From assembly GCF_900130055.1 (NCBI RefSeq), contig NZ_FQXU01000012.1, positions 62,001-126,000 on the forward strand: a DNA stretch of 64,000 bases, read 5' to 3'. This DNA is from Clostridium intestinale DSM 6191 (GTDB lineage: Bacteria; Bacillota; Clostridia; Clostridiales; Clostridiaceae). Position numbers and translations under genes: made by a program. Position 1 is the stretch's first letter. Each line of letters opens with the position of its first letter. The notes under the pieces were generated by a model. The model did not search any database. It was given only the letters and a program-made list of their open reading frames with translations, and had not been told where the DNA came from. Shown piece by piece: positions 25,097 to 33,179 of this stretch.

Positions 25097-25112
25097 TATA
25101 TTAGTCTCTTTT
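25081..25112 (+). terminator. Terminator after the holin gene
   Basis: A perfect 12-bp stem (25081-25092 with 25101-25112) overlaps the holin stop codon and ends in TTTT. Confidence 0.8.
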
Positions 25113-25146
25113 GAATTATTTCACAATTTATTCTATAACATATTAT

Positions 25147-25689
25147 CTATTTTTGATAATATGGAGGTAACTTATCTATTATATCATTGAAGTCTTTTAC
25201 TTTCTCACTAGTAGCCCAGACAATTTCTTTATTGAAGCTCTCATATATGTCTCCTGTTGATGTTTGAAAATAAAGTTCACTTAAATTATTATATATAGAA
25301 ATTCCATACCCTTCATTTTCTTTCACACTATTCTTAACTGATAATATATAATGGTCTGTAGAAAGAGATCCATCATCTTTTTGTCCTGCACGCCCACTAA
25401 AAGGATATTTAGACCCATCTATCGTTATAAAACCATTAAATCTTTTACCATAAGTATTAGTAAGATTAGGCGGGTAATTATCAAAAATAGTTATTATAAC
25501 TTCTCTAGATATACCTTTTATTTGTATACTACATTCTCCTAAATTTTCTTTCGTCACATTATTTATATAGAATCCAGTATACTCTTTATTTATATATTGT
25601 ACATTTCTAAAAAATAAAAACTTTATACATATGCATATTACTAATAATATACTTCCAATAATTAATACTTTAGTACGTTTTTTCTTCAT
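25147..25689 (-). CDS. Hypothetical membrane-anchored extracellular protein
   Basis: A 180-aa protein with a basic N terminus, one transmembrane helix (~8-27, LIIGSILLVICICIKFLFF) and a polar beta-rich outer domain (GYGISIYNNLSELYFQT). I recognise no domain. ATG 25689 is chosen: AGAGG lies 7 nt before it, whereas ATG 25704 has no site. A TATAAT box with upstream TGG lies ~40 bp before the start. It sits convergent to the sigma-holin pair and next to the cell-wall hydrolase. Such a location could suit an immunity or accessory protein for lysis, but that is speculation. Confidence 0.5.
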   Translation of the reverse strand: MKKKRTKVLIIGSILLVICICIKFLFFRNVQYINKEYTGFYINNVTKENLGECSIQIKGISREVIITIFDNYPPNLTNTYGKRFNGFITIDGSKYPFSGRAGQKDDGSLSTDHYILSVKNSVKENEGYGISIYNNLSELYFQTSTGDIYESFNKEIVWATSEKVKDFNDIIDKLPPYYQK

Positions 25690-25795
25690 CTTATTACCTC
25701 TCATAGTAAATTATAATTCTATTATACCATAAAAATACATATTATTTAATTACAAGAAAATTACTTTTTCATAAATCTATTAATAAAATAGAACA

Positions 25796-25823
25796 GATCA
25801 ATGCTTGTAAAGCATTGATCTTT
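25796..25823 (-). terminator. Hairpin terminator after the PG hydrolase gene
   Basis: GATCAATGCTT pairs with AAGCATTGATC around a 4-nt loop plus short A/T flanks, between the hydrolase stop (25838) and the hypothetical gene. Confidence 0.55.
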
Positions 25824-25837
25824 CTAATATATACTAT

Positions 25838-27184
25838 TTAGTTTACTCCAAAACCTGCTATTGTATATGAAGTTACACTTTGATTTAAACTAATATATCT
25901 ACGAGTAATTGTGTCGCCTACATTACCTTCAATAGTAGTTATTGAATTATCACTAGCATTATATGACTCTACTATTCCAACATGACTATATTCCCTACCA
26001 TTATGATGGAAAAATAAATCACCCGGTTTAGGCTTATATCCAGAACTTACAGTTTTATATCTTATATTTCCATACCATTTTACTAAATATGGTACATACG
26101 CCATTTTAGGTATCATAGTATTTAAAATTCCTGCTTGGTTAGCGCACCATGATACAAATATTGCACACCATTCTGCACTCATGTTTGGATTATTATAATA
26201 CCATGTTACATAAGGAACTCTATTATTCCCCTCTCCATTAGCATTTTTCCCTTCCTTGTATTTTCCAATTTCTCCTTTAGCTATATTAACAAACCTACTA
26301 AGAGCCTTGTCGTGCTCATCTTTAGTTACAGGAAGATTATCAAAGAAATTAACTGCATTAACACTATACAAAGTATTCCATGTTTGAGGACCTACAACAC
26401 CATCTGCAGATAAACCATTATATTGTTGAAATAATATAACTGCATAATAGGTTCCCTCTCCAAAATCTCCGTCGGCACCAGATGCTCCACAACTATATCC
26501 ACGGCTTATTAATGCATTTTGCAACTTAATAACCGAACTTCCCGTTGCTCCTTTTGATAAGGTTGGGTAATTTGTTATAGGTGTAGAACTACTGTTAGAT
26601 TCTAATGCATTCCATGTAAGTGGTCCAACCATCCCATCTACAATTAAGCCTTTATTAGCTTGAAACTTAACTACTGCGTTATAGGTACCTTGCCCAAAAT
26701 CTCCATCAGCACCAGCTGCTCCACAACTATATCCATAGTTTATAAGTAAATTTTGAAGTTTAACAACATAACTCCCAGAAGAACCCATAGATAACAATGG
26801 ATTATTTGATGTAGATGCAGAATTACCTAATTTAGCTTTAGTACTTGGTCCAACCATTCCATCGGCAGCCAATCCATTTGATGCCTGAAACTGTATAATA
26901 GTATTATAAGTAACAGGACCTGCTATTCCATCAGAATCTAAATTATATCCCTTAGTTTTTAATTGTGCCTGTATATAACTTATTTGAGTACATAATGCAT
27001 TCCATGTACCATCTCCTACCACACCATCAGCACCTAAGTTAAAATTAGTTTGAAACTTTTTTACTGCACTTACTGTTCCTTGTCCGAAATCACCATCAAA
27101 TCCATTTGGATTACAACACATGATATATAATCCATATTGAAGATAAGTGACAAATTCTCCTTTGTCTCCGCTTTTTAATAACAT
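25838..27184 (-). CDS. Peptidoglycan-binding (x4) CHAP-type cell-wall hydrolase
   Basis: A 448-aa wall-lytic protein. Residues ~1-270 contain four PG_binding_1-type repeats, each with a GxxDGDFGxGT and DGxVGPxTWNAL-like pattern (the second is shortest). Residues ~290-448 form a CHAP amidase/endopeptidase domain with catalytic Cys in AEWCAIFVSW (~340) and His in YSHVGIVE (~399). There is no signal peptide, so it would need the holin to leave the cell, like an endolysin; it could also be the released bacteriocin itself. Ribosome site AAGGAG precedes ATG 27184. On its promoter strand TTTACA (27259-27254) followed by CTTCTTATA could be a UviA-class promoter. Repeats are collinear and intact. Confidence 0.85.
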   Translation of the reverse strand: MLLKSGDKGEFVTYLQYGLYIMCCNPNGFDGDFGQGTVSAVKKFQTNFNLGADGVVGDGTWNALCTQISYIQAQLKTKGYNLDSDGIAGPVTYNTIIQFQASNGLAADGMVGPSTKAKLGNSASTSNNPLLSMGSSGSYVVKLQNLLINYGYSCGAAGADGDFGQGTYNAVVKFQANKGLIVDGMVGPLTWNALESNSSSTPITNYPTLSKGATGSSVIKLQNALISRGYSCGASGADGDFGEGTYYAVILFQQYNGLSADGVVGPQTWNTLYSVNAVNFFDNLPVTKDEHDKALSRFVNIAKGEIGKYKEGKNANGEGNNRVPYVTWYYNNPNMSAEWCAIFVSWCANQAGILNTMIPKMAYVPYLVKWYGNIRYKTVSSGYKPKPGDLFFHHNGREYSHVGIVESYNASDNSITTIEGNVGDTITRRYISLNQSVTSYTIAGFGVN

Positions 27185-27390
27185 TTATAAACAACTCCTT
27201 TTATTTTTTTGAATTAGCTAATTCATTATATAAGAAGGAGCTTATACTTAATATGTAAACAAATTTCTTAAAGTATATCTATTATTTTTTTATATATTCT
27301 TATAAACAACTTAAATAAAGATAGAAAGTAAAATTACCTCTCTACCTTTATCTCTAACCTTTATATAAATTCTTTTATATTGTTATATTA

Positions 27391-27529
27391 CTTATTACAT
27401 AAATTGTCTTAACATGCGTTTTATTAAACCTATGTGTATATATTTTATTAGTTGTAGCTAAATCTGAATGTCCTAAAGCTTCAGAAATTGCCTTTAAATC
27501 TACCCCATCATCATAATAATATACTTGCA
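27391..27529 (-). pseudogene. Integrase 3'-end remnant
   Basis: The minus strand encodes YDDGVDLKAISEALGHSD followed by LATTNKIYTHRF and KTHVKTI, clearly homologous to the C terminus of the intact integrase (29819-29955). By eye ~17 differences in ~139 bp, with one base inserted that shifts the frame. The rest of the gene is missing. The 408 bp from 27185 to 27592 hold only this remnant, the hydrolase promoter region and a small hairpin (27536-27556). Confidence 0.85.
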
Positions 27530-27592
27530 TCGGTGGGGTTTTTAAGATAAAACCCTTATGATTTTAATCAGTTTCATTTAATCTTAAATACA

Positions 27593-29614
27593 TTAATCTA
27601 GATTATGTTTAAACTCTTCTAGCATATTAATTATATTTTGTAATTTTGTTTCTTTAAGTACATTCAACTCTTGATCTTTTATACATTCAACCATTAAATC
27701 TTTTCCTTCCAATTTCATTTTTTTACTAAAGTTATTAATTAATGTTCTAATTCTAAAAAATTCTTGAATTTCTCCATCAGTGCAAATTTTACATTTATCA
27801 AAGCTTAACCAAATTTTTTCATACATAGTATTATGACTTTCTACTGCTTCTTCTTGATTATACTTAAACTTATCTAGAAATCTTTCTATAAAGTATTTAG
27901 GTTGATACCATTGCTGTAATATCTTTTCTTGTTCTTCTCCTGCATATACTCTTTCAGAATAATATTTATATTGGCATTCATAGCATTTTATTGCATTATC
28001 CAAATAATCTTTACTACACTCTAAAACATTGCTTAATAAATCTTTATCTATAAAATATCCTTCTAATGAGTAGTGATCTGTTATTCTTACACTTTCTCTT
28101 ATTTTTTCTTTCAAATCCTCTTCAATTCCAACTCTATTTTTGATAATCTCTGTAATAAATTTCTCTCTTCTAGCCTCTTGAGACTTAGCATCAGCATCTC
28201 TAAATATTAATGTTGGTATATTGAATCTATTATTAATTAATAATTCAGCATTAGCATAAAATTTTAAATTGTCACAGCTTCCTGTATCCAAAACATTTAT
28301 TTTACTGCTCAAGCCGTCTTCAATTTTATCTAATAATATTTCAATAATTTTTTTATCATCTTTTCCTTCTACGAATACTATTCCTTTATTGGCTATTATA
28401 TCATCAGCTTTTATACCTAATTCATCAATTACTAATTTAGGAATAATATCCTCTACAGTAGCAATACCTTTTACCTTTTTTACTAACTTAATTTGATTTT
28501 TTTCTAACTTACTTACTGTTATGGGCGAATGTGATGTAAAAATCACCTGATTATTTTTAGATATTGTAATTAATGTATCTATCATTTTCCTTTGCAATGA
28601 TGGATGTAAATATACCTCTGGTTCTTCTATTAATAATATGTATTTTAACTTGCTATTAGATATGTTTACATAAGTCTCCAATATGGACAATATTATCATA
28701 CTTTGATAGCCTGTCCCACAACTTAAAATGTCACTTTCTATTCCTGTATTTGTATCTTTAATTTTTGTATAATATGTTGTTCCTTTACTGATATTTACAT
28801 CTGAATCAATTATAACCTCATAATCACTTGTTCCTATAGCACTATTATAGAATTGTGTTATTCTCTCTCCTAGTGACCTACATCTATTTTTAGTTTCTTC
28901 AGCTATAACCATATTTAATTTATTATAGGAAATACTATTTCCCTCTAATATTATATTAGTTTGTATTTCATCATCTAACATTTGAATTAGCTCTTTTAGA
29001 TATGAATTTGCTCCTGCTGTACTCTCATTCTTAGGATCTCTTATAGCTGGTATAATCTTCACTTGAGGCAAAATTGATTTTAAATCTGCTTCTTTGATTT
29101 CAGATTCTTCATCTACTTCATCAATATAAAATTTTTGACTAATATTTTTCCCACGACTAGCCACTAATTTAACATACATATTATTTTCTTTTATTTTATA
29201 TTTATCTTTGTTGCTATTTAGATTTTCTTTTCTTATACTATCTAATTTTAAAATCTCTTTTTCTACGCTTTTATTTAATTTTTCCGTGAAATTTTCATTT
29301 AATTCTTTTTTTAATCCTTCTATCTTTTTTTCCTGTCTAAAAATTTTGTCTTTAAATATTTTTTCTTCTATGTATTCATCACTAACTTCACCAAACCATA
29401 ATTCGATTTGTATTTCATCTGAGCCGCCCTTATGAAAGTCTGTAGTAGTTATGTTCTTTTTAGTTCCTGGAAAAAAACATTGTATTGCATCCAATACTGC
29501 AGATTTTCCAGTATTATTTTGACCTATTAATGCAAACAAATTTCTATCTATATTTATAACTCCTGAATCTATAAAAGACTTATAATTTTTGACTCTTAAT
29601 TTTTCTATATACAT
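27593..29614 (-). CDS. OLD family ATP-dependent endonuclease (ATPase plus TOPRIM)
   Basis: A 673-aa protein of the overcoming-lysogenisation-defect family. The N-terminal ABC-type ATPase has Walker A GQNNTGKS (~30-37), a long charged coiled insert (~90-180), signature-like SCGTGYQS, Walker B ILLIEEPEVYLHP (~322-334) and H-loop FTSHSP (~361). The TOPRIM nuclease follows, with VFVEGKDDKK (~411-420) and IFRDAD (~470), the conserved Glu and DxD. ATG 29614 (MYIEKLR) was chosen because AAGGAG lies 7 nt upstream; the frame opens earlier. No UvrD-like GajB gene is adjacent, so this is a class 1, single-gene OLD rather than Gabija. It lies between two integrase 3' ends, as inserted cargo. Likely anti-phage. 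Confidence 0.88.
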   Translation of the reverse strand: MYIEKLRVKNYKSFIDSGVINIDRNLFALIGQNNTGKSAVLDAIQCFFPGTKKNITTTDFHKGGSDEIQIELWFGEVSDEYIEEKIFKDKIFRQEKKIEGLKKELNENFTEKLNKSVEKEILKLDSIRKENLNSNKDKYKIKENNMYVKLVASRGKNISQKFYIDEVDEESEIKEADLKSILPQVKIIPAIRDPKNESTAGANSYLKELIQMLDDEIQTNIILEGNSISYNKLNMVIAEETKNRCRSLGERITQFYNSAIGTSDYEVIIDSDVNISKGTTYYTKIKDTNTGIESDILSCGTGYQSMIILSILETYVNISNSKLKYILLIEEPEVYLHPSLQRKMIDTLITISKNNQVIFTSHSPITVSKLEKNQIKLVKKVKGIATVEDIIPKLVIDELGIKADDIIANKGIVFVEGKDDKKIIEILLDKIEDGLSSKINVLDTGSCDNLKFYANAELLINNRFNIPTLIFRDADAKSQEARREKFITEIIKNRVGIEEDLKEKIRESVRITDHYSLEGYFIDKDLLSNVLECSKDYLDNAIKCYECQYKYYSERVYAGEEQEKILQQWYQPKYFIERFLDKFKYNQEEAVESHNTMYEKIWLSFDKCKICTDGEIQEFFRIRTLINNFSKKMKLEGKDLMVECIKDQELNVLKETKLQNIINMLEEFKHNLD

Positions 29615-29793
29615 TTTTAATCTCCTTAATATCATTATAATCTTTCTATAACCCAATTTTATCAATTTCATTTACAAAAATCCATATATACCTATTAATA
29701 TAAAAAATATAAGAGAACTGTAATTTAATACTTAGCTCTCTTATATTTTTTATATTAATATTGTCCTATATAATTCACCTAAATCTGCTATAC

Positions 29794-30912
29794 TTATTTA
29801 CTTAATTTTAATGCATTACTTATTACATCAATTGTCTTAGCATGAGTCTTATCAAATCTATGTGTATATATTTTATTAGTTGTACCTAAATCAGAATGTC
29901 CTAGATCCTCTGAAATAGCCTTTAAGTCTACTCCTTCATCATATAATATACTTGCAAATGTATGTCTTAAATCATGTAATCTTATTTTAGGTAAGTTATT
30001 TTTATCTAAAAATTTTCTAAAATTATCTGTTACTGTATTTACTCTAAATTCTTTTCCATTTTCATGACAATAAACATAATCATTCTCATAATATTCTTTA
30101 CCTAATATTGATTTAAAATAGTCTTGTTTATTTTTCTCTTTTAACAATAGGTTGTACACTCTTTCTGGAATATGAAGAGTTCTCATACTTTTATCTGTTT
30201 TAGGTTTTTTAGTAACTACATTCTTTCCTGCCCTTACTCTAACCTCATGAATATACATTAGTCTCTCATCTAGGTTTATCTTATTCCATTTCAATCCTAA
30301 AATCTCTTCTCTCCTTAATCCTAAATAAGCAGCTAAGTTAACTGGCAATTCTATTTTTTCTCCTTCTAATAACTCTAGTAGCCTTTTTAGTTGCTCTTTA
30401 TCATATACCTTCGCCTCATATTTTATTTTTTTAGGTAAACTTACTGCATCAGCAACATTTCTATATACTAATTGTTGCTTTAAAGCATAGTCTAAACTTT
30501 TTCTAATAAGAGCATGATGTTTTATAACCGTATTAGGCGATAGACCTTTCTTTTCCATAATATGCACATAATACTGCTGTATTTGAATAGGCTGTAGTTT
30601 TTGTAACTTAATATTGCCTAGATGTTTATTTATATGATTCTTTATTATATTAATATATCCACTCATTGTTGTAAGCTCACAGCTATATTTTACATAGTTA
30701 GAAAGCCAAATTTCTAAGTAATCCTCCATACTTATATCTTCTGGATTAACCAATAAATTCTTATTCTTATTGTATTCAAATTCATTTATTATCTTTTCTG
30801 CTTCATCTTTACTATTAGCTGTTACATATTTTCTTATTCTCTTCCCGCTTGAATCTTTTCCATATTCTAAAGTTACTCTGTATTTATTTCCTCTCTTTTG
30901 TATGCTAGCCAT
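29794..30912 (-). CDS. int: Tyrosine recombinase integrase (Tn916/ICE type)
   Basis: A 372-aa site-specific recombinase that inserts and excises the element at tRNA-Arg. An N-terminal arm-binding domain (MASIQKRGNKYRVTLEYGKD) is followed by a SAM-like core-binding domain (~65-155) and the catalytic domain. The catalytic residues are Arg in LGLRREEILGL (~197), His-x-x-Arg in HDLRHTFAS (~308-311), LGHSDLGTT, and the Tyr nucleophile in NKIYTHRF (~346). Full length, no lesions. A GGGGGAG site precedes ATG 30912. The excisionase-like gene lies 39 bp upstream. Unusually the gene lies ~6 kb inside the left end, not at an att site. Confidence 0.93.
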   Translation of the reverse strand: MASIQKRGNKYRVTLEYGKDSSGKRIRKYVTANSKDEAEKIINEFEYNKNKNLLVNPEDISMEDYLEIWLSNYVKYSCELTTMSGYINIIKNHINKHLGNIKLQKLQPIQIQQYYVHIMEKKGLSPNTVIKHHALIRKSLDYALKQQLVYRNVADAVSLPKKIKYEAKVYDKEQLKRLLELLEGEKIELPVNLAAYLGLRREEILGLKWNKINLDERLMYIHEVRVRAGKNVVTKKPKTDKSMRTLHIPERVYNLLLKEKNKQDYFKSILGKEYYENDYVYCHENGKEFRVNTVTDNFRKFLDKNNLPKIRLHDLRHTFASILYDEGVDLKAISEDLGHSDLGTTNKIYTHRFDKTHAKTIDVISNALKLSK

Positions 30913-30951
30913 TAGCTACTCCCCCTATCTTATATGAATAAATCAATACTA

Positions 30952-31137
30952 CTAACTATTCTCTGAAACTTTACTTGCTATCCAATTATTAAATGCATCA
31001 TAAGGAATTCTAAACTGTTTCCCAATTCTTATCTTTGGAAAATCCTCTTCCTTTACTAATGAATATGCTTTATTTCTTCCTATATTTAAAATCCTACCAA
31101 TATCCTCGACAGTTAAAGTAGTTTTAAACTCGCTCAT
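30952..31137 (-). CDS. xis: Excisionase-like helix-turn-helix protein
   Basis: A 61-aa MerR/AlpA-type winged helix: LTVEDIGRILNIGRNKAYSLVKEEDFPKIRIGKQFRIPYDAFNNWI matches the excisionase DNA-binding family. It sits 39 bp upstream of the integrase on the same strand with a GGAGG site before ATG 31137. It likely sets the direction of recombination and bends the attachment-site arms. Confidence 0.88.
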   Translation of the reverse strand: MSEFKTTLTVEDIGRILNIGRNKAYSLVKEEDFPKIRIGKQFRIPYDAFNNWIASKVSENS

Positions 31138-31193
31138 CTATATACCTCCTCAAAAATATAATATATATTTAAGTAATTATTTCTTACTAACAG

Positions 31194-31209
31194 CGCCCAC
31201 ATGCCCACC
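31194..31209 (-). repeat. GTGGGC tandem pair, 8-bp spacing (copy 1)
   Basis: On the minus strand GTGGGCA (31208-31202) and GTGGGCG (31200-31194) are 8 bp apart, in the leader of the excisionase gene. The same pair occurs in the opposite orientation at 34519-34533. Confidence 0.5.
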
Positions 31210-33002
31210 TATTGTGATAGGTACTCATTTAATTTTTCCTTCGATATCTTTAATACTCTAAGTCTATTCTCACTATTTACTTTAACCTTTTTGCAGTTCT
31301 TACCTGTGTTTTTTTCAAATTCAATAATATTATTTTTTCTCATTAGATCATGTATTTGCTTCTGACCAAGTGGAAAGACTTTATTCCTTTTTCTCCAAAA
31401 TAAAAACACCGTGTTATATAAGCCTTCAGGTAACATATAATAATATTTTTCATCATACCAACCATCTATATTTTTATTTTCAGGTTTATATCCTATCTTC
31501 TTAATAATAATTTTATTGGAAATAATCATTTCATTAAGAGTATTTAAATACATATAAAGTGGTTCTTCACTAACCATTAACATGCTTTGCTTCTCTACTA
31601 ACTCATAAAAAACGTTCTCTACTTGCTCTAATTTCTCTTTCATAGTTTTTTTATCTATCACATTGATTGATATTCCGTATTTTAAATATAGATAAAATGA
31701 ATATTTTAATCCCCAAATTGCATCTATTAGTCTTCCATGTATATTAGTATTACTATATTTTTTTCTAAATTTATCTAGATCAATTTTAGGTAAGCTTTGA
31801 TTTTTAGTCATATATTTGGAAAGCCATTTTATATAATAAAATATTGAAGTAGATAATATTAAAGGGTTTTCTTGGAATTCTGTAAGCTTATCTAAATTCA
31901 CATCATTTTTCTCAACTTTTATATTTATACATCGTGCTATATTAGATTTTACATGAGTAAAGTCTTCTCCTGTAATTAAAACTAGTCCTCTTGGTGTTAA
32001 ATTTTTACTTTCTTTAAGATTTACATTACTTCTTCCTTTTGGAGTTTTATCTCCAATTAATCTTAATATCAACTCAACCTTCGAATTCATATCTTGTTTC
32101 TCAGAAGGATCCATTGCTGGATAATAATCATCTATTACAAGAACTGAATCTTTATACTGGTTCATCTTATACTCTAAAAATGTTTTAGTACATTTAAAAT
32201 TGGCTATTACTGGTGGATTCTCACTCCTGTTAAATAAAAAACTAAATTGTCTAGCTAAAGTAGTCTTTCTACTGCCAGTTTCTCCTTCTAGCCATAATAC
32301 AGCTTGTGGTTCACAATGTTCCTCTCTTAATAACGAGTTTATTACTGACATAAGCGTGTAACTAAATAGTGGAAGTGTTATTTTTAAAGGAGCAATATCT
32401 AGCATTTCAAATGATTTTATATATGCATGTGCAGGATGTAATTCGTCATAAATATCTATTCTAAAATCATTTAATTCTTCCCCAACTTCAATATCACGTT
32501 TTTTTCCTATTATCCCATCTCCATGTACATAAAAATATTTTCCATTATCACAACCCCACCCTATTTGGTTAGCTATTTTAGTAGCCCCTAAATCTTTACA
32601 ACAAAGTTTTAATGCTTGTTTTATTTTCTCATAACTCCTGTTTTCAGACATTTCGGAGTAAATGCAACACTTAAATCCAAAATATTTATCTATCCAGTCA
32701 ATCTTTTTAATCTCTTTCATTCCAACTTCGATATCCTTAATAACTTCTGTATTATCAATAACACATGTAATTCTTAGCTTACTAATAATTATATCTCCCT
32801 CTAGAATCTTAACTTCTTCTTGTGGAATAAGTACAAAGTTACACAATGGAATAATTTCATTATTTTTGATATAACATAGTTCCCCTTCATCATTTATTGT
32901 GTATTCACTTTTTGTATAATTTTCTAACTTTTTTTTAAAGATTACTAATTTTCTAATTAGCTTCTCATCATCTAAATATCTTGGTTTTACTTTTTTTATC
33001 AT
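31209..33002 (-). CDS. DUF927-like P-loop ATPase, element replication protein candidate
   Basis: A 597-aa protein with a P-loop core: Walker A LEGETGSRKTTLARQF (~235-250) and Walker B SVLVIDDYYP (~285-294), flanked by GWGCDNGKYFYVHGDG upstream and a RGLVLITGEDF sensor-like segment downstream. This is the arrangement of DUF927/helicase-like proteins of plasmids and phage satellites, which often act with or as primases in element replication. The C-terminal ~200 residues are helical and end in a probable winged-helix domain. ATG 33002 follows AGAGGTAGTT. A specific replication role is inferred; a defence role is possible. Confidence 0.7.
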   Translation of the reverse strand: MIKKVKPRYLDDEKLIRKLVIFKKKLENYTKSEYTINDEGELCYIKNNEIIPLCNFVLIPQEEVKILEGDIIISKLRITCVIDNTEVIKDIEVGMKEIKKIDWIDKYFGFKCCIYSEMSENRSYEKIKQALKLCCKDLGATKIANQIGWGCDNGKYFYVHGDGIIGKKRDIEVGEELNDFRIDIYDELHPAHAYIKSFEMLDIAPLKITLPLFSYTLMSVINSLLREEHCEPQAVLWLEGETGSRKTTLARQFSFLFNRSENPPVIANFKCTKTFLEYKMNQYKDSVLVIDDYYPAMDPSEKQDMNSKVELILRLIGDKTPKGRSNVNLKESKNLTPRGLVLITGEDFTHVKSNIARCINIKVEKNDVNLDKLTEFQENPLILSTSIFYYIKWLSKYMTKNQSLPKIDLDKFRKKYSNTNIHGRLIDAIWGLKYSFYLYLKYGISINVIDKKTMKEKLEQVENVFYELVEKQSMLMVSEEPLYMYLNTLNEMIISNKIIIKKIGYKPENKNIDGWYDEKYYYMLPEGLYNTVFLFWRKRNKVFPLGQKQIHDLMRKNNIIEFEKNTGKNCKKVKVNSENRLRVLKISKEKLNEYLSQ

Positions 33003-33034
33003 AACTACCTCTACTTTTATAAAATATTAATAAA

Positions 33035-33068
33035 GCTTTATCTGAATAAATAGTAATTCAGATAAAGC
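33035..33068 (-). terminator. Hairpin in the leader of the DUF927-like gene
   Basis: A perfect 13-bp stem (33035-33047 with 33056-33068) lies 33 bp before the start codon. It could attenuate read-through from the gene upstream. Confidence 0.45.
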
Positions 33069-33147
33069 CTTATTAGTAGAACCAAAAATGTCCTAAAAAA
33101 TTTGTATATTTACAATATGTACTATTTAATATATAATAAAATATTTA

Positions 33148-33179
33148 TAGCCATTTATAGGTAAATCTATAAATGGCTA
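33148..33179 (-). terminator. Hairpin terminator at the end of the 437-aa gene
   Basis: A perfect 13-bp stem (33148-33160 with 33167-33179) overlaps the stop codon at 33177. Left-flanking A/T-rich DNA gives a partial U-run on the minus strand. Confidence 0.55.

Noticed and set aside
27593-29614. Gabija system (GajA-GajB)
   Set aside because: The GajA-like OLD protein has no UvrD-like helicase gene next to it; the neighbours are the integrase and a remnant.
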